Positions 50,877 through 59,753 of a DNA stretch of 64,000 nt are shown here, in pieces. The position numbers were made by a program, and so were the translations under genes. Numbering within the stretch: position 1 is the stretch's first letter; each line of letters opens with the position of its first letter. This DNA is from Vreelandella hamiltonii (GTDB lineage: Bacteria > Pseudomonadota > Gammaproteobacteria > Pseudomonadales > Halomonadaceae), in the NCBI RefSeq assembly GCF_014651775.1, contig NZ_BMXN01000003.1:186001-250000 (forward strand), written 5' to 3'. The notes beneath the pieces are model-generated. The model was not told the DNA's origin. It worked only from the letters and a program-made list of their open reading frames with translations, and did no database searches.

Positions 50877-51575
50877 ATGTCGGATAACCCATTCAGCACC
50901 GCGATAGCGCTCATTCTGGGCATGGACCCCGCGCTCGTGGCCATCGTAACGCTATCGCTTCAGGTGTCGCTGATCGCCGTCACCCTGGCCAGCCTGTTGG
51001 CACTGCCCCTAGGGGCGGCGCTGGCACTGTGGCAGTTCCCCGGGCGGAACGCTCTGATCGTGGTGCTCAATGCCCTCATGGGACTACCTCCCGTGGTCGC
51101 GGGCCTGTGCGTCTACCTCCTGCTTTCCCGTGCGGGGCCATTGGGTCAGTTCGGGCTGCTGTTCTCGCCCACCGCCATGGTCATTGCCCAGGTGATTCTC
51201 GTCTTTCCGATCATTGCTGCCCTGACACGCCAGCAGGTGGAAGCCCTGCACAGCGAGTACGCCGAACAGCTGCGTTCGCTGGGGCTCGGCCAACTGCGCA
51301 TGATGCCCACGCTGCTGTGGGATGCGCGATTTGGCCTGCTGACCGTGATACTGGCGGGCTTTGGCCGCGCCAGTGCGGAAGTGGGCGCAGTGATGATCGT
51401 GGGGGGCAATATCGACGGCGTGACCAGGGTCATGACCACCAGCATCGTGCTGGAAACCAGCAAGGGTAACCTGGCGATGGCCTTGGGGCTGGGCATCATT
51501 CTGCTCAGCCTGGTCACCTTGATCAATGCACTGGCCCACTGGGTCAGTGAAACGGCAAAACGGCGGTTAGGATGA
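50877..51575 (+). CDS. tupB: Tungstate ABC transporter permease
   Basis: Inner-membrane permease of 232 residues with five or six transmembrane helices and the EAA-loop segment EQLRSLGLGQLRMMPTLLWDARFG near residue 138. The sequence ALMGLPPVVAGLCVYLLLSRAGPLG is typical of TupB. It overlaps tupC by ATGA. A 26-codon open frame from 50807 overlaps its start in another frame and could be a leader peptide, though I see no ribosome binding site for it. Confidence 0.9.
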   Translation: MSDNPFSTAIALILGMDPALVAIVTLSLQVSLIAVTLASLLALPLGAALALWQFPGRNALIVVLNALMGLPPVVAGLCVYLLLSRAGPLGQFGLLFSPTAMVIAQVILVFPIIAALTRQQVEALHSEYAEQLRSLGLGQLRMMPTLLWDARFGLLTVILAGFGRASAEVGAVMIVGGNIDGVTRVMTTSIVLETSKGNLAMALGLGIILLSLVTLINALAHWVSETAKRRLG

Positions 51576-52297
51576 ACGCACCCCTCAGCCCCGCGGCTTC
51601 CACCGTCCCCAGCCTGCATTTTCAGCAGGTCAGCTTCTGCCACCGTGGCGACACGCTGCTGGCACCGACCACGCTGGCGCTGCACGGCTGCCGCCGGACG
51701 CTGGTAATGGGCCCCAACGGGGCTGGCAAAAGCCTGCTCATGCGCTTGGCGCATGGGCTGCTGCGCCCCAGCGGTGGCCAGGTGACCTGGGAAGGCAAGC
51801 CGCCGGTGCAGGCCATGGTCTTTCAGCGCCCGGTGCTGCTGCGCCGTTCGGCGCTGGACAACCTCACCTACGCCCTGGCCGTGCATCGGGTGCCTCGCCG
51901 CCAGCGCAAAGCGCTGGCCTTGCAGGCATTGGAAAAGTTCGGCCTGACCAGCCTGGCCAAACGCCCCGCCCGGGTGCTTTCCGGAGGCGAGCAGCAACGT
52001 CTCACGCTGGCACGGGCCTGGCTGCTCAAGCCTGCCGTCCTGTTTCTGGATGAACCCACCTCCGCCCTGGACCCGGCGGCCATCAAGGCCGTGGAAGACG
52101 CGGTCAATGAGTTCCATCAGGCAGGCACGCGTATCGTCATGACCACCCACGATTTGCACCAGGCCCGGCGTCTGGCCGACGACGTGCTGTTCATGTACAG
52201 CGGTCAGTTGATCGAACACACCTCGGCAGAAGACTTTTTTGACACCCCGGCAACAGCGCAAGCCAGGGCGTTCATACGGGGCGAGCTGGTCTGGTAA
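51572..52297 (+). CDS. tupC: Tungstate ABC transporter ATP-binding protein
   Basis: ATPase of 241 residues. Walker A is GPNGAGKSLL near residue 47, the Q-loop AMVFQRPVLLRRSALDN near 87, signature LSGGEQQRLTLARAW near 141, Walker B VLFLDEPTSALD near 165, and the switch His lies in TTHD. Coupled to tupB by ATGA. The TAA stop begins a set of three 15-bp tandem repeats that stay in frame beyond it for eight sense codons. Confidence 0.9.
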   Translation: MNAPLSPAASTVPSLHFQQVSFCHRGDTLLAPTTLALHGCRRTLVMGPNGAGKSLLMRLAHGLLRPSGGQVTWEGKPPVQAMVFQRPVLLRRSALDNLTYALAVHRVPRRQRKALALQALEKFGLTSLAKRPARVLSGGEQQRLTLARAWLLKPAVLFLDEPTSALDPAAIKAVEDAVNEFHQAGTRIVMTTHDLHQARRLADDVLFMYSGQLIEHTSAEDFFDTPATAQARAFIRGELVW

Positions 52298-52340
52298 GCC
52301 CTACTCTGGCAAGCCCTACTCTAGCAAGCCCCACCACGAC
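52296..52340 (+). repeat. Three 15-bp tandem repeats starting at the tupC stop codon
   Basis: Units AAGCCCTACTCTGGC (52296-52310), AAGCCCTACTCTAGC (52311-52325) and AAGCCCCACCACGAC (52326-52340) follow one another. In the tupC frame they read stop-ALLWQALL-stop; the TAA stands where later units have CAA, and the second stop (TAG) where the first unit has TGG. Confidence 0.9.
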
Positions 52341-52369
52341 GCTTGAACAATACCCAAAGGAGCAGGACC

Positions 52370-53185
52370 GTGAACAAGACCACTACCCTCGTTACCGCCA
52401 GCCTATGCACCACGGCACTGGCCTGGAGCGCCTCGCTGCTGGCCAATGATGACTACATTACCCTGGCTTCCACCACCTCTACCGAGAACTCGGGCCTGTT
52501 TGGGGCCATCCTGCCGGTCTTTACGGAAGCGACAGGGATCGATGTGCGCGTGGTGGCCGTCGGCACCGGTCAAGCCTTCGAAATCGCTCGTCGTGGCGAT
52601 GCCGATAGCCTGCTGGTTCACGATACCGCAGGCGAAGAGCAGTTCGTTGCCGATGGCTACGCCACCGAGCGGCTGGATGTGATGTACAACGACTTCGTGA
52701 TCGTGGGACCCAGCGATGACCCCGCCAACATCGCCGACAGTGACAGCGTCAGTGATGCTTTGGCGCGGATCGCCGACAGCGAGTCGCCCTTCGCCTCACG
52801 GGGTGACGACAGCGGCACTCACCGCGCCGAGCTGCGCCTTTGGGAAGATGCGGGCGTCACACCGCAAGGAGATTGGTACCGTGAACTGGGCAGCGGCATG
52901 GGGCCGACCCTGAATACCGCCGCAGGCATGAACGCCTACAGCTTCACCGACCGCGCCACTTGGGTGGCCTTTGAAAACCCGCAGGACCTGACCCTGCTGT
53001 TCGAGGGCGACGAAGCGCTGTTCAACCAATACGGTTCGCTGCTGCTGTCACAGGAGCAGCACCCGCACCTGAAACATGAGCTGGCGGGCCAATGGCACGA
53101 GTGGCTGGTGTCCGACGAAGGCCAGCAAGCGATTGCCGACTTCCAAGTCAACGACCAGCAGCTGTTCTTCCCCAACGCGGAATAA
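52370..53185 (+). CDS. tupA: Tungstate-binding periplasmic protein
   Basis: Binding protein of 271 residues with a signal peptide ending near SLLA-ND (residue 25). The mature start ASTTSTENSGLFGAILPVF carries the TupA signature TTSTxxSGL that binds the oxyanion, and FASRGDDSGTHRAEL near 145 is also typical. These favour tungstate over molybdate (ModA) or phosphate. The GTG at 52370 follows AAAGGAG; a TTG nine codons earlier is not supported. A strong hairpin follows the stop. Confidence 0.92.
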   Translation: MNKTTTLVTASLCTTALAWSASLLANDDYITLASTTSTENSGLFGAILPVFTEATGIDVRVVAVGTGQAFEIARRGDADSLLVHDTAGEEQFVADGYATERLDVMYNDFVIVGPSDDPANIADSDSVSDALARIADSESPFASRGDDSGTHRAELRLWEDAGVTPQGDWYRELGSGMGPTLNTAAGMNAYSFTDRATWVAFENPQDLTLLFEGDEALFNQYGSLLLSQEQHPHLKHELAGQWHEWLVSDEGQQAIADFQVNDQQLFFPNAE

Positions 53186-53194
53186 CCCAAACAG

Positions 53195-53222
53195 GCGCGC
53201 CCCCACTGACGTGGGGGCGCGC
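53195..53222. terminator. Hairpin between convergent tupA and peptide-binding protein genes
   Basis: A perfect 12-bp stem (53195-53206 with 53211-53222, GCGCGCCCCCAC and its complement) with loop TGAC lies between two convergent genes. There is no T-tract, but the stem is very stable. Confidence 0.65.
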
Positions 53223-53249
53223 TGGCGACACGGCGAGATTTGACGGGCG

Positions 53250-54836
53250 CTAGCCCACCAGCCACATCTTCTCGACGGAGCGGGTCGCTACCTCTCCCGG
53301 CACGTCCACGTACCCACGCACATTCGCACTCGTCGCGGAAATGGAGTCCATGTACAGCGGCGCGACGGTGCTGCCTTCCTGTTGATACAGCACCTGAATA
53401 TCGTGGTACATCTGGCGACGGGTGGCTTCGTCCTGTTCGCCACGGGCGGCGATGATCAGTTGATCCAGCTGCTCGTTGGCCCAACGCGACTCGTTCCAGG
53501 GCGCATTGGAGAGATTGACCATCGACAGGTAGGCATCGGCCGTGGGACGGCTGGACCAGCCCGAGGCACAGAACTCATGCTGACGCCACACTTCCGACCA
53601 GTAACCATCCGCCGGTACACGGTTGATCTCCAGCGGAATGCCCGCCCGCTGGGCCGACTGCTGATACAGCTCTGCCGCCGACACCGCCCCTTCGAAAGTC
53701 GCCCCATCGGCCACGCTCAAGCGAATGGGCCGCTCTACCCCTGCCTTGCGCCAGTGGTGCAGTGCCTTGTCCGGGTCGAAGGCATGGCTGGGCAGGTCGG
53801 TGGTGAAGTAAGCGTTGCTGGGGAACAGCGGCGAATCGTTGCCCACCTGCCCATACCCCTGTACCAGCATCTTGAGCAGCTGTTCACGGTCCAGCGCGTG
53901 CTTCATGGCCAGCCGCACGTCCAGGTTATCGAAGGGCGCACGATCGGCCAATCCCGGGAAGGTGACCTGGAAACTGCCCGAGTTACGGTTGATCTGCACC
54001 GACGAGGCGCTCTCCAGGCGACTGACGATACTGGGCGTGACGCGGTTGATGAAGTGGACCGAGCCGCTCATCAGGGCCGCCACACGGGCCGATGCGTCGT
54101 TGAAGGCGCGGGTTTCCACGCTATCCACGAAGGCACGATCGCTTTTCCAGTAGTTGTCGTTGCGCCTGACCAGCGTGCGCACGCCCGGCTCGAAGCGTTC
54201 CAGCACGAACGGTCCGGTGCCGATACCATCATCGAAATTGGCGCCTTCGGGCGTGATCGCAAAGTTCACCTCGCCCAGCAGCGAAGGCAGGTCCATGTTG
54301 GGTCCCGTCAGCGTGATATGCACCTCACGCTCACCGTGGGCTGCCACTTCCGCGACCTGCTCCATGTACCCCTTGACCGCCGAGGGAGAGTCCTCGGCCC
54401 GGTGATGGTTCAGCGAGTAGACCACATCCGCCGCCGTCAGGGTCTTGCCGTTGTGGAACGTCACCCCTTGGCGCAACTGAAAGACCCACTGCACCGCATC
54501 CTGGGTATCCCAGGATTCAGCCAAGCCCGGCGCCAGCGAGCCGTCGTCGTTCAGCTCGGTCAAGGTATTAAATAGCTGACGACCAATGTGGTACATGTAC
54601 TGCTCGAAATAGTAGGCCGGGTCTAGACGATCACTGCTGGACGCGTTGTCGATAGCCAGAATCAAGTGCCCACCGCGCTGAGGCACGGCGGCGTCCTGTG
54701 CGCTTGCCCAGCGGGGCAGCACCAGCCCCCCGACCGCACTGGCGCTTACCGAAAGCGCCGCCGTATGCTGCAAGAACTGACGTCGTGTAAGCCCTGCCGA
54801 TGCAGGCCGACCCGCCTGCCATTGGTCATTCGCCAT
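53250..54836 (-). CDS. ABC transporter substrate-binding protein, peptide/opine family, Tat-exported
   Basis: A 528-residue family 5 binding protein (DppA/OppA fold). A twin-arginine signal, TRRQFLQHTAALSVSASAVGG (motif near residue 17), precedes the mature domain, which contains GLAESWDTQDAVQWVFQLRQGVTFHNG near 105, GTGPFVLERFEPG near 210 and RLAMKHALDREQLL near 310. No permease or ATPase genes are adjacent. It follows the homocysteine S-methyltransferase gene by 36 bases on the same strand and is probably cotranscribed with it. Confidence 0.88.
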   Translation of the reverse strand: MANDQWQAGRPASAGLTRRQFLQHTAALSVSASAVGGLVLPRWASAQDAAVPQRGGHLILAIDNASSSDRLDPAYYFEQYMYHIGRQLFNTLTELNDDGSLAPGLAESWDTQDAVQWVFQLRQGVTFHNGKTLTAADVVYSLNHHRAEDSPSAVKGYMEQVAEVAAHGEREVHITLTGPNMDLPSLLGEVNFAITPEGANFDDGIGTGPFVLERFEPGVRTLVRRNDNYWKSDRAFVDSVETRAFNDASARVAALMSGSVHFINRVTPSIVSRLESASSVQINRNSGSFQVTFPGLADRAPFDNLDVRLAMKHALDREQLLKMLVQGYGQVGNDSPLFPSNAYFTTDLPSHAFDPDKALHHWRKAGVERPIRLSVADGATFEGAVSAAELYQQSAQRAGIPLEINRVPADGYWSEVWRQHEFCASGWSSRPTADAYLSMVNLSNAPWNESRWANEQLDQLIIAARGEQDEATRRQMYHDIQVLYQQEGSTVAPLYMDSISATSANVRGYVDVPGEVATRSVEKMWLVG

Positions 54837-54872
54837 GTCGATTGCTCATCTGCAATGCACTCGCGTGCAAGT

Positions 54873-55775
54873 TTAAACGCTCTGGCGCAGGGCCTGCGCC
54901 AGCTGTTGAATATGCTCTGGGCCAATGCCGCAGCAGCCGCCAATCAGGCTGGCGCCCGCCGCCTGCCAGCGCTGTGCAAACGCGGCATACGCCTCTGGCC
55001 CCAGGTCATCACGCATGTCGCTGACCCCGGAGTTGGCCGCCATGCGATTGCTCTGAGGAACGAAGCTATTGGCGTAAACGCCCAACCGCAGCGAAGCGCC
55101 CTGCTCTGCGACGGCAGCCGCCGCCTGGCGTAGCGCTTCCTCCATCACCTCGGCCTGACTGCAGTTGAACAGCAGCGCCTCGCCCTGGGCGGCCAGAACG
55201 GCGTTCACGGCGGTGGCAATGGACTCGCCCGAGCGCAGCTCGCAGGGCAAAGCGCCATGTTCATCGGCATCTTTCAAGGTGAAAGAGAACCACCTTGGCC
55301 GCGTGTCGTCGGCCAGCGCCTGGGCCACCGCAGCGGCTTCTTCGGTAGCGCCCAGGGTCTCGGCCAGCCAGACATCTACATAAGGCGCCTGCCCTTCGAT
55401 CAGCGTCTTCAGCAGCGCCGGGGCGCGCTGTGCGTCGAATAGCTCCGGCTGATAAGAGCCAAACAGCGGCGGCAAGGAACCCGCCACCACCACCGGCTGC
55501 GGCTGACTGGCAGTGCTCTCACGGGCCAGCTTGCCTGCCAGAGTGGCCAGCGCCAGGCCACGCTCTTCGAAGCACTCTTCGCCAATGTGAAAGGGCACCA
55601 CGGCATAGGCATTGGTGGTAATCACTTCTGCCCCGGCCTGGATGAACGCCTGGTGCGCCTGGGTCACGCACTCGGGGGCTTCCATCAGCGCCAGCGCCGA
55701 CCATTCCGGTTGACGAAACGGCGCGCCCAAACGTTTCAACTCACGCCCCAGGCCACCGTCCAGTAGGGTTAACAT
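54873..55775 (-). CDS. mmuM: Homocysteine S-methyltransferase
   Basis: A 300-residue zinc-dependent methyltransferase that makes methionine from homocysteine, commonly with S-methylmethionine as donor. The zinc cysteines are seen in LLFNCSQAEV near residue 205 and LIGGCCGIGPEHI near 279. The N-terminus LTLLDGGLGRELKRLG is typical. No S-methylmethionine permease (mmuP) lies next to it; instead an orphan binding-protein gene follows. Donor specificity is inferred. Confidence 0.87.
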   Translation of the reverse strand: MLTLLDGGLGRELKRLGAPFRQPEWSALALMEAPECVTQAHQAFIQAGAEVITTNAYAVVPFHIGEECFEERGLALATLAGKLARESTASQPQPVVVAGSLPPLFGSYQPELFDAQRAPALLKTLIEGQAPYVDVWLAETLGATEEAAAVAQALADDTRPRWFSFTLKDADEHGALPCELRSGESIATAVNAVLAAQGEALLFNCSQAEVMEEALRQAAAAVAEQGASLRLGVYANSFVPQSNRMAANSGVSDMRDDLGPEAYAAFAQRWQAAGASLIGGCCGIGPEHIQQLAQALRQSV

Positions 55776-55831
55776 CGACCTTCACTCCTTGGTGTCTCGA
55801 TTCAGCCATCATTAAGACTTCATCTATCATT

Positions 55832-55902
55832 AAAAACAGCGGCAACCTACCCGCTGTCTCCATATAGAAAACCTGCTGCAGCGTCTCGCGCCAACAGCAG
55901 GT
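55832..55902 (-). terminator. Two hairpins after cysN
   Basis: Reading the minus strand after the cysN stop, a hairpin with 8-bp arms ACCTGCTG/CAGCAGGT (plus-strand 55871-55902) is followed by TTTC. A second with arms ACAGCGG/CCGCTGT (55836-55842 with 55851-55857) is followed by TTTTT. The second is a good Rho-independent terminator. Confidence 0.75.
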
Positions 55903-55963
55903 CCAGTGTGCGTTGCCAATGGCTAAGCGTCTACTCGGTTATCTCGATAACGTCATCAAGCCG

Positions 55964-57409
55964 CTAGCGCAGAAGGTCACGCACGTCCTTCGCTCCCCAG
56001 TGCGGAAAATGCTTGCGCACCAGGGCGTTCAGGTCACGTTCGAAGGCGGCCCAGTCGGTGGTGCCGGCCTGCTCACGGGCATCCGCGACCCGCCGAATCA
56101 TACCGGCGCCTACGGTCACGTTGCTCAGCCGGTCGATGATGATGAAACTGCCCGTGCCGGGGCTGGTACGGTAGTCGTCCACCGGAATCGATGCCGTCAG
56201 TTCCACTTCACAGCGAGCAATGGCATTCAGCCCCAGGCGCTGGGTCGGGTGTTTCTCCAGCGTGTTGACGTCCACCTGATACTCGATGGCGCTGATCTGG
56301 CCCGCCAGATCACGAGTGGCCAGCTTGATATCGTAGAGCTTGCCCGGCTCCATGGGCTCTTCGTGCATCCAGACCACATCGGCATTGAACACGTTGGAAA
56401 GCGGCACCTGATCTTCGGCGCTGACCAGCCAATCGCCACGGGAGATATCGATCTCGTCTTCCAGAGTCACGGTGATGGCCTGGCCGGGGTAAGCAGCGTC
56501 GAGATCCCCGTCGAAAGTGACGATGCGCGCCACGCGAGAGGTCTTGCCCGACGGCAGCGCCTTCACCTCTTGGCCTGGGCGCAGCACACCAGCCGCCAGG
56601 GTGCCGCAATAGCCTCGGAAGTCCAGGTTGGGGCGATTGACGTACTGCACCGGCAGGCGCAGGTCGCTCAGGTTCTGGTCACGGGTGACTTCGACGTTTT
56701 CCAGCAGCTCGATCAGGGTCTTGCCTTCGTAGCCTTCACTGCCCGCCGCAAAGTACCAGGGCGTGTGCTCGCTGGCGTTGACCACGTTGTCGCCATTGAG
56801 CGCCGACATCGGCACGAAGCGAATGTCCGGGGCCTGCAAGTTGGCCGCAAAGGCTCGGTACTCCGCCACGATCTCGTTGAAGCGTGCCTCCGAGAAGCCC
56901 ACCAGGTCCATCTTGTTGACCGCGATGACCAGATGCTGAATGCCCAGCAGGTCGGCAATGAAGCTGTGCCGACGGGTTTGGGTCTGCACACCGTAGCGCG
57001 CGTCGATCAGGATGATCGCCAGGCTGGCAGTGGAAGCGCCCGTGGCCATGTTGCGCGTGTACTGCTCGTGCCCCGGCGTATCGGCAATGATGAACTTGCG
57101 CTTGTCGGTGGAGAAAAAGCGGTACGCCACGTCGATGGTGATGCCCTGCTCGCGCTCCGATTGCAGGCCGTCTACCAACAGGGCGAGGTCCACCGTATCA
57201 CCGGTGGTGCCACTGGTCTTGGAAGCCTTGGTGATCGCGGCGAGCTGATCTTCGAAGATCATCTTGGAGTCGTGGAGCAGCCGTCCGATGAGCGTGGACT
57301 TGCCGTCGTCGACGCTGCCGCAGGTGATGAAACGCAGCAGATCCTTGTTTTCGTGCTCGTGCAGGTATTGCTCGATGTTATCGGCAATCAACGTTGATTG
57401 GTGCGCCAT
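55964..57409 (-). CDS. cysN: Sulfate adenylyltransferase subunit 1 (GTPase)
   Basis: GTPase that drives APS formation by CysD. The 481-residue product has the P-loop [15 protein letters not shown] near residue 31, [18 protein letters not shown] near 108 and NKMDLVGF near 163, followed by EF-Tu-like barrel domains. It ends without a fused APS kinase, unlike CysNC proteins, and no cysC is in the window. Its ATG shares one base with the cysD stop (TAATG). Confidence 0.95.
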   Translation of the reverse strand: MAHQSTLIADNIEQYLHEHENKDLLRFITCGSVDDGKSTLIGRLLHDSKMIFEDQLAAITKASKTSGTTGDTVDLALLVDGLQSEREQGITIDVAYRFFSTDKRKFIIADTPGHEQYTRNMATGASTASLAIILIDARYGVQTQTRRHSFIADLLGIQHLVIAVNKMDLVGFSEARFNEIVAEYRAFAANLQAPDIRFVPMSALNGDNVVNASEHTPWYFAAGSEGYEGKTLIELLENVEVTRDQNLSDLRLPVQYVNRPNLDFRGYCGTLAAGVLRPGQEVKALPSGKTSRVARIVTFDGDLDAAYPGQAITVTLEDEIDISRGDWLVSAEDQVPLSNVFNADVVWMHEEPMEPGKLYDIKLATRDLAGQISAIEYQVDVNTLEKHPTQRLGLNAIARCEVELTASIPVDDYRTSPGTGSFIIIDRLSNVTVGAGMIRRVADAREQAGTTDWAAFERDLNALVRKHFPHWGAKDVRDLLR

Positions 57410-58368
57410 TAGAAATACCCCTCACGCTTTTTCTTCTCCATGGAACCGGCCTGATCGTGATCGATGGCGCGGCCACTGCGCTCGCTGGTCCTGGTCAGCA
57501 GCATCTCCTGAATGATCTCCGGCAGCGTGGCGGCGGTGGACTCCACCGCCCCCGTCAGCGGGTAGCAGCCCAGGGTTCTGAAACGCACCCACTTCTCTTC
57601 CGGCACTTCGCCCTCGGCCAGCGGCAGGCGCTCGTCGTCCACCATGATCTGCATGCCGTCGCGCTGCACTACCGGACGCTTAGCGGAGTAGTACAACGGC
57701 ACGATGGGAATCGACTCCAGATAGATGTACTGCCAGATATCCAGCTCGGTCCAGTTGGAGAGCGGGAACACGCGAATCGATTCGCCCTTGTTGATCTTGG
57801 CGTTATAGACGCTCCACAGCTCCGGACGCTGATTTTTCGGGTCCCAGCGGTGGTACTTGTCGCGGAAGGAGTAGACGCGCTCCTTGGCACGGGAGGCTTC
57901 CTCGTCGCGCCGCGCGCCGCCAAAGGCAGCATCGAAACCGTGCTTGCTCAGGGCCTGCTTGAGGGCCTGGGTCTTCATGATATCGGTGTACTTGGCACTG
58001 CCGTGGTCGAAGGGGTTGATGTTGGCGGCGCGACCCTCTTCGTTGGTATGCACGATCAGCTCCATGCCCGCCTCTTCCGCCATGCGATTGCGGAAAGCGA
58101 TCATCTCGCGGAACTTCCAGGTGGTATCGATATGCATCAGCGGGAACGGCGGCGTGCCGGGGTAGAAGGCCTTCCGCGCCAGATGCAGCATTACCGAGGA
58201 GTCCTTGCCGATGGAGTACATCATCACCGGGTTGCTGAACTCGGCTGCCACTTCCCGGATGATATGGATCGACTCGGCTTCGAGCTGCTTCAGGTGGGTC
58301 AGTCGGGCGGCATCCGGTGCGATGGGCACCTGTTGCGTCGCCGCCGACGGCGCAGAAAACTGGTTCAT
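57409..58368 (-). CDS. cysD: Sulfate adenylyltransferase subunit 2
   Basis: Adenylyl-transferring subunit that forms APS from ATP and sulfate. The 319-residue product has the PP-loop [20 protein letters not shown] near residue 48, [10 protein letters not shown] near 79, [17 protein letters not shown] near 148, and the family end [10 protein letters not shown]. The ATG at 58368 follows GGAGAAGG; an in-frame extension of 36 codons is also open but lies in the leader. Upstream of it is a strongly AT-rich region. Confidence 0.94.
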   Translation of the reverse strand: MNQFSAPSAATQQVPIAPDAARLTHLKQLEAESIHIIREVAAEFSNPVMMYSIGKDSSVMLHLARKAFYPGTPPFPLMHIDTTWKFREMIAFRNRMAEEAGMELIVHTNEEGRAANINPFDHGSAKYTDIMKTQALKQALSKHGFDAAFGGARRDEEASRAKERVYSFRDKYHRWDPKNQRPELWSVYNAKINKGESIRVFPLSNWTELDIWQYIYLESIPIVPLYYSAKRPVVQRDGMQIMVDDERLPLAEGEVPEEKWVRFRTLGCYPLTGAVESTAATLPEIIQEMLLTRTSERSGRAIDHDQAGSMEKKKREGYF

Positions 58369-58563
58369 TACCTTCTCCCTCACAAAACGGTGCTTGCTTT
58401 TATCGAGACGGCTTTTCAAGGAAGCCTGTGCAAACATGGTGTGCCGCCCTGCGCGTATGAATCGCAAGGCGGGCATTTGTGGGTAGGGTAACGCCAGGTC
58501 AATAATAACCCAAAAGAATTAATAACTATCTTTTTATATCTTTATCAACTAAAAAGAAAAGCA
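58369..58563 (-). promoter_or_regulatory. AT-rich leader and promoter region of cysDN
   Basis: The 195-bp gap between cpdA and cysD includes about 60 bases (58500-58560) made mostly of A and T, in sharp contrast to the rest of the window. On the minus strand TTGATA (58543-58548) could be a -35 element with a poor -10 about 18 bases on. CysB-type activators bind such AT-rich sequence, but no specific site is asserted. Confidence 0.45.
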
Positions 58564-59298
58564 TCAGAGGTCGATACGCTCGACCCAGGTCTGCCACTCC
58601 TCCCCGTGCAGCTCCACCACGCGATAACCCGGCCGCGACGCTTCATCCACCGCAAAGGTTTTCGCACCGGGCAGAAACTGGTCTGATGTGGCGGGGCAAC
58701 CATAAGTGCCTATCGCCGAGCCCGCCAGCGGCTGATGCTGGGCAAAAGCCTGATGGGCATGCCCAAACAGAATGATCTTGACCTGGGGGTAAGCGCTCAA
58801 CAGCTGCCAGAACGCATCGCGGTCCTGCAAACCAATCGCATCCATCCAGTCTGCCCCTACGTCCACCGGCGGGTGGTGCATGACGATAGCCACCGGCCGC
58901 TCGTCCTGCTCCAGCCGTTCGGCCAGGGCGGTGAGTTTGGCCGCCCCCAGCTCGCCATGGGGCTTGCCCGGCACATGGGTATTCAGCAGCAGCAGGCGCC
59001 ACTGTTCCAGGTCGACTTCATCCAGCATCGGGCGTTCTGCGGCCATCAGTTCGGGCTGGTCGTGGTTGCCCGGTATCCAGAACCAGGGGCACGGCAGGCG
59101 GTTCAAGGCCTCGCAGGCGTGAACGTAAGACGCGCTGGTTTCATCCTGGCTGATATCACCACTCACCACCACCACGTCCGGGCGTTCGGCCACCACGGCG
59201 TCCAGCACGGCTTCGAACTGCTGCCAGGGAATGGCCGCCCGAGAGCGTGCCTGCTTGTCGGCGTGCAGATGCGCATCGGTAATCTGTATCAACCGCAT
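58564..59298 (-). CDS. cpdA: 3',5'-cyclic-AMP phosphodiesterase
   Basis: Class III cyclic nucleotide phosphodiesterase that lowers cAMP. The 244-residue product has the calcineurin-like metal motifs ITDAHLHAD near residue 5, GDISQDE near 48, PGNHDQPE near 79, MHHPPVD near 147 and FGHAHQ near 184. The ATG at 59298 overlaps the stop of the upstream DUF1249 gene (TGATG). The nudF-yqiB-cpdA order is conserved in gammaproteobacteria. Confidence 0.92.
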   Translation of the reverse strand: MRLIQITDAHLHADKQARSRAAIPWQQFEAVLDAVVAERPDVVVVSGDISQDETSASYVHACEALNRLPCPWFWIPGNHDQPELMAAERPMLDEVDLEQWRLLLLNTHVPGKPHGELGAAKLTALAERLEQDERPVAIVMHHPPVDVGADWMDAIGLQDRDAFWQLLSAYPQVKIILFGHAHQAFAQHQPLAGSAIGTYGCPATSDQFLPGAKTFAVDEASRPGYRVVELHGEEWQTWVERIDL

Positions 59299-59744
59299 CA
59301 GGGTAGCTCCGGCAAATCGACGACATGACCATGGGCCAGCCCATGGGCCAACCACTCTCCTAAAAAGCAGTTCAACTGCAGCTTTTCATCCGGTTGATGC
59401 ATGCGCGCATTGGGGTAGCGATAGCGTCCGCTGAAATGACGCTCGCGCTGAAAGTCGATGACTTCCGCCATGCGCACATCATGGTAAAGGTGCACGCGCA
59501 TGCGCGGCCCTTCGATGACCGCATCCAGCGGGCCGCGCTGGGAGATCTCCACCAGCGTGGTGTAAGGGGCCTGTTGAAGAATGGCCAGCTTGAGGTCGCC
59601 AAAGTGCTGGTGATCACCGCGCAAGGCGATATCGCGCCGCTGGCCGCTCTGCAGGTCACCCACCAGGCGCACCAGGCGCAGATAGTTGGCGCTGCACTCC
59701 CCTTGCAAGGTTTTCAAATCGGTTACGTAGGCGGCTCTTGCCAT
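59298..59744 (-). CDS. yqiB: DUF1249 protein YqiB
   Basis: A 148-residue protein of the DUF1249 (YqiB) family with no established function. It starts YVTDLKTLQGECSANYLRLVRL and has the family segments HLYHDVRMAEVIDFQRERHF and YRYPNARMHQPDEK, followed by LNCFLGEWLAHGL. It lies between nudF (9-base gap) and cpdA (1-base overlap), as in E. coli and Pseudomonas. Confidence 0.9.
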   Translation of the reverse strand: MARAAYVTDLKTLQGECSANYLRLVRLVGDLQSGQRRDIALRGDHQHFGDLKLAILQQAPYTTLVEISQRGPLDAVIEGPRMRVHLYHDVRMAEVIDFQRERHFSGRYRYPNARMHQPDEKLQLNCFLGEWLAHGLAHGHVVDLPELP

Positions 59745-59753
59745 GATGACTCC

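Noticed and set aside
53250..54836. Assigning the Tat-exported binding protein to the neighbouring tungstate transporter
   Set aside because: It is a peptide/opine-type protein on the opposite strand, tupA already supplies the binding protein, and a strong hairpin separates them.
55913..57397. 494-codon open frame on the plus strand opposite cysN
   Set aside because: Antisense to cysN, no recognisable domain, shadow-type composition.
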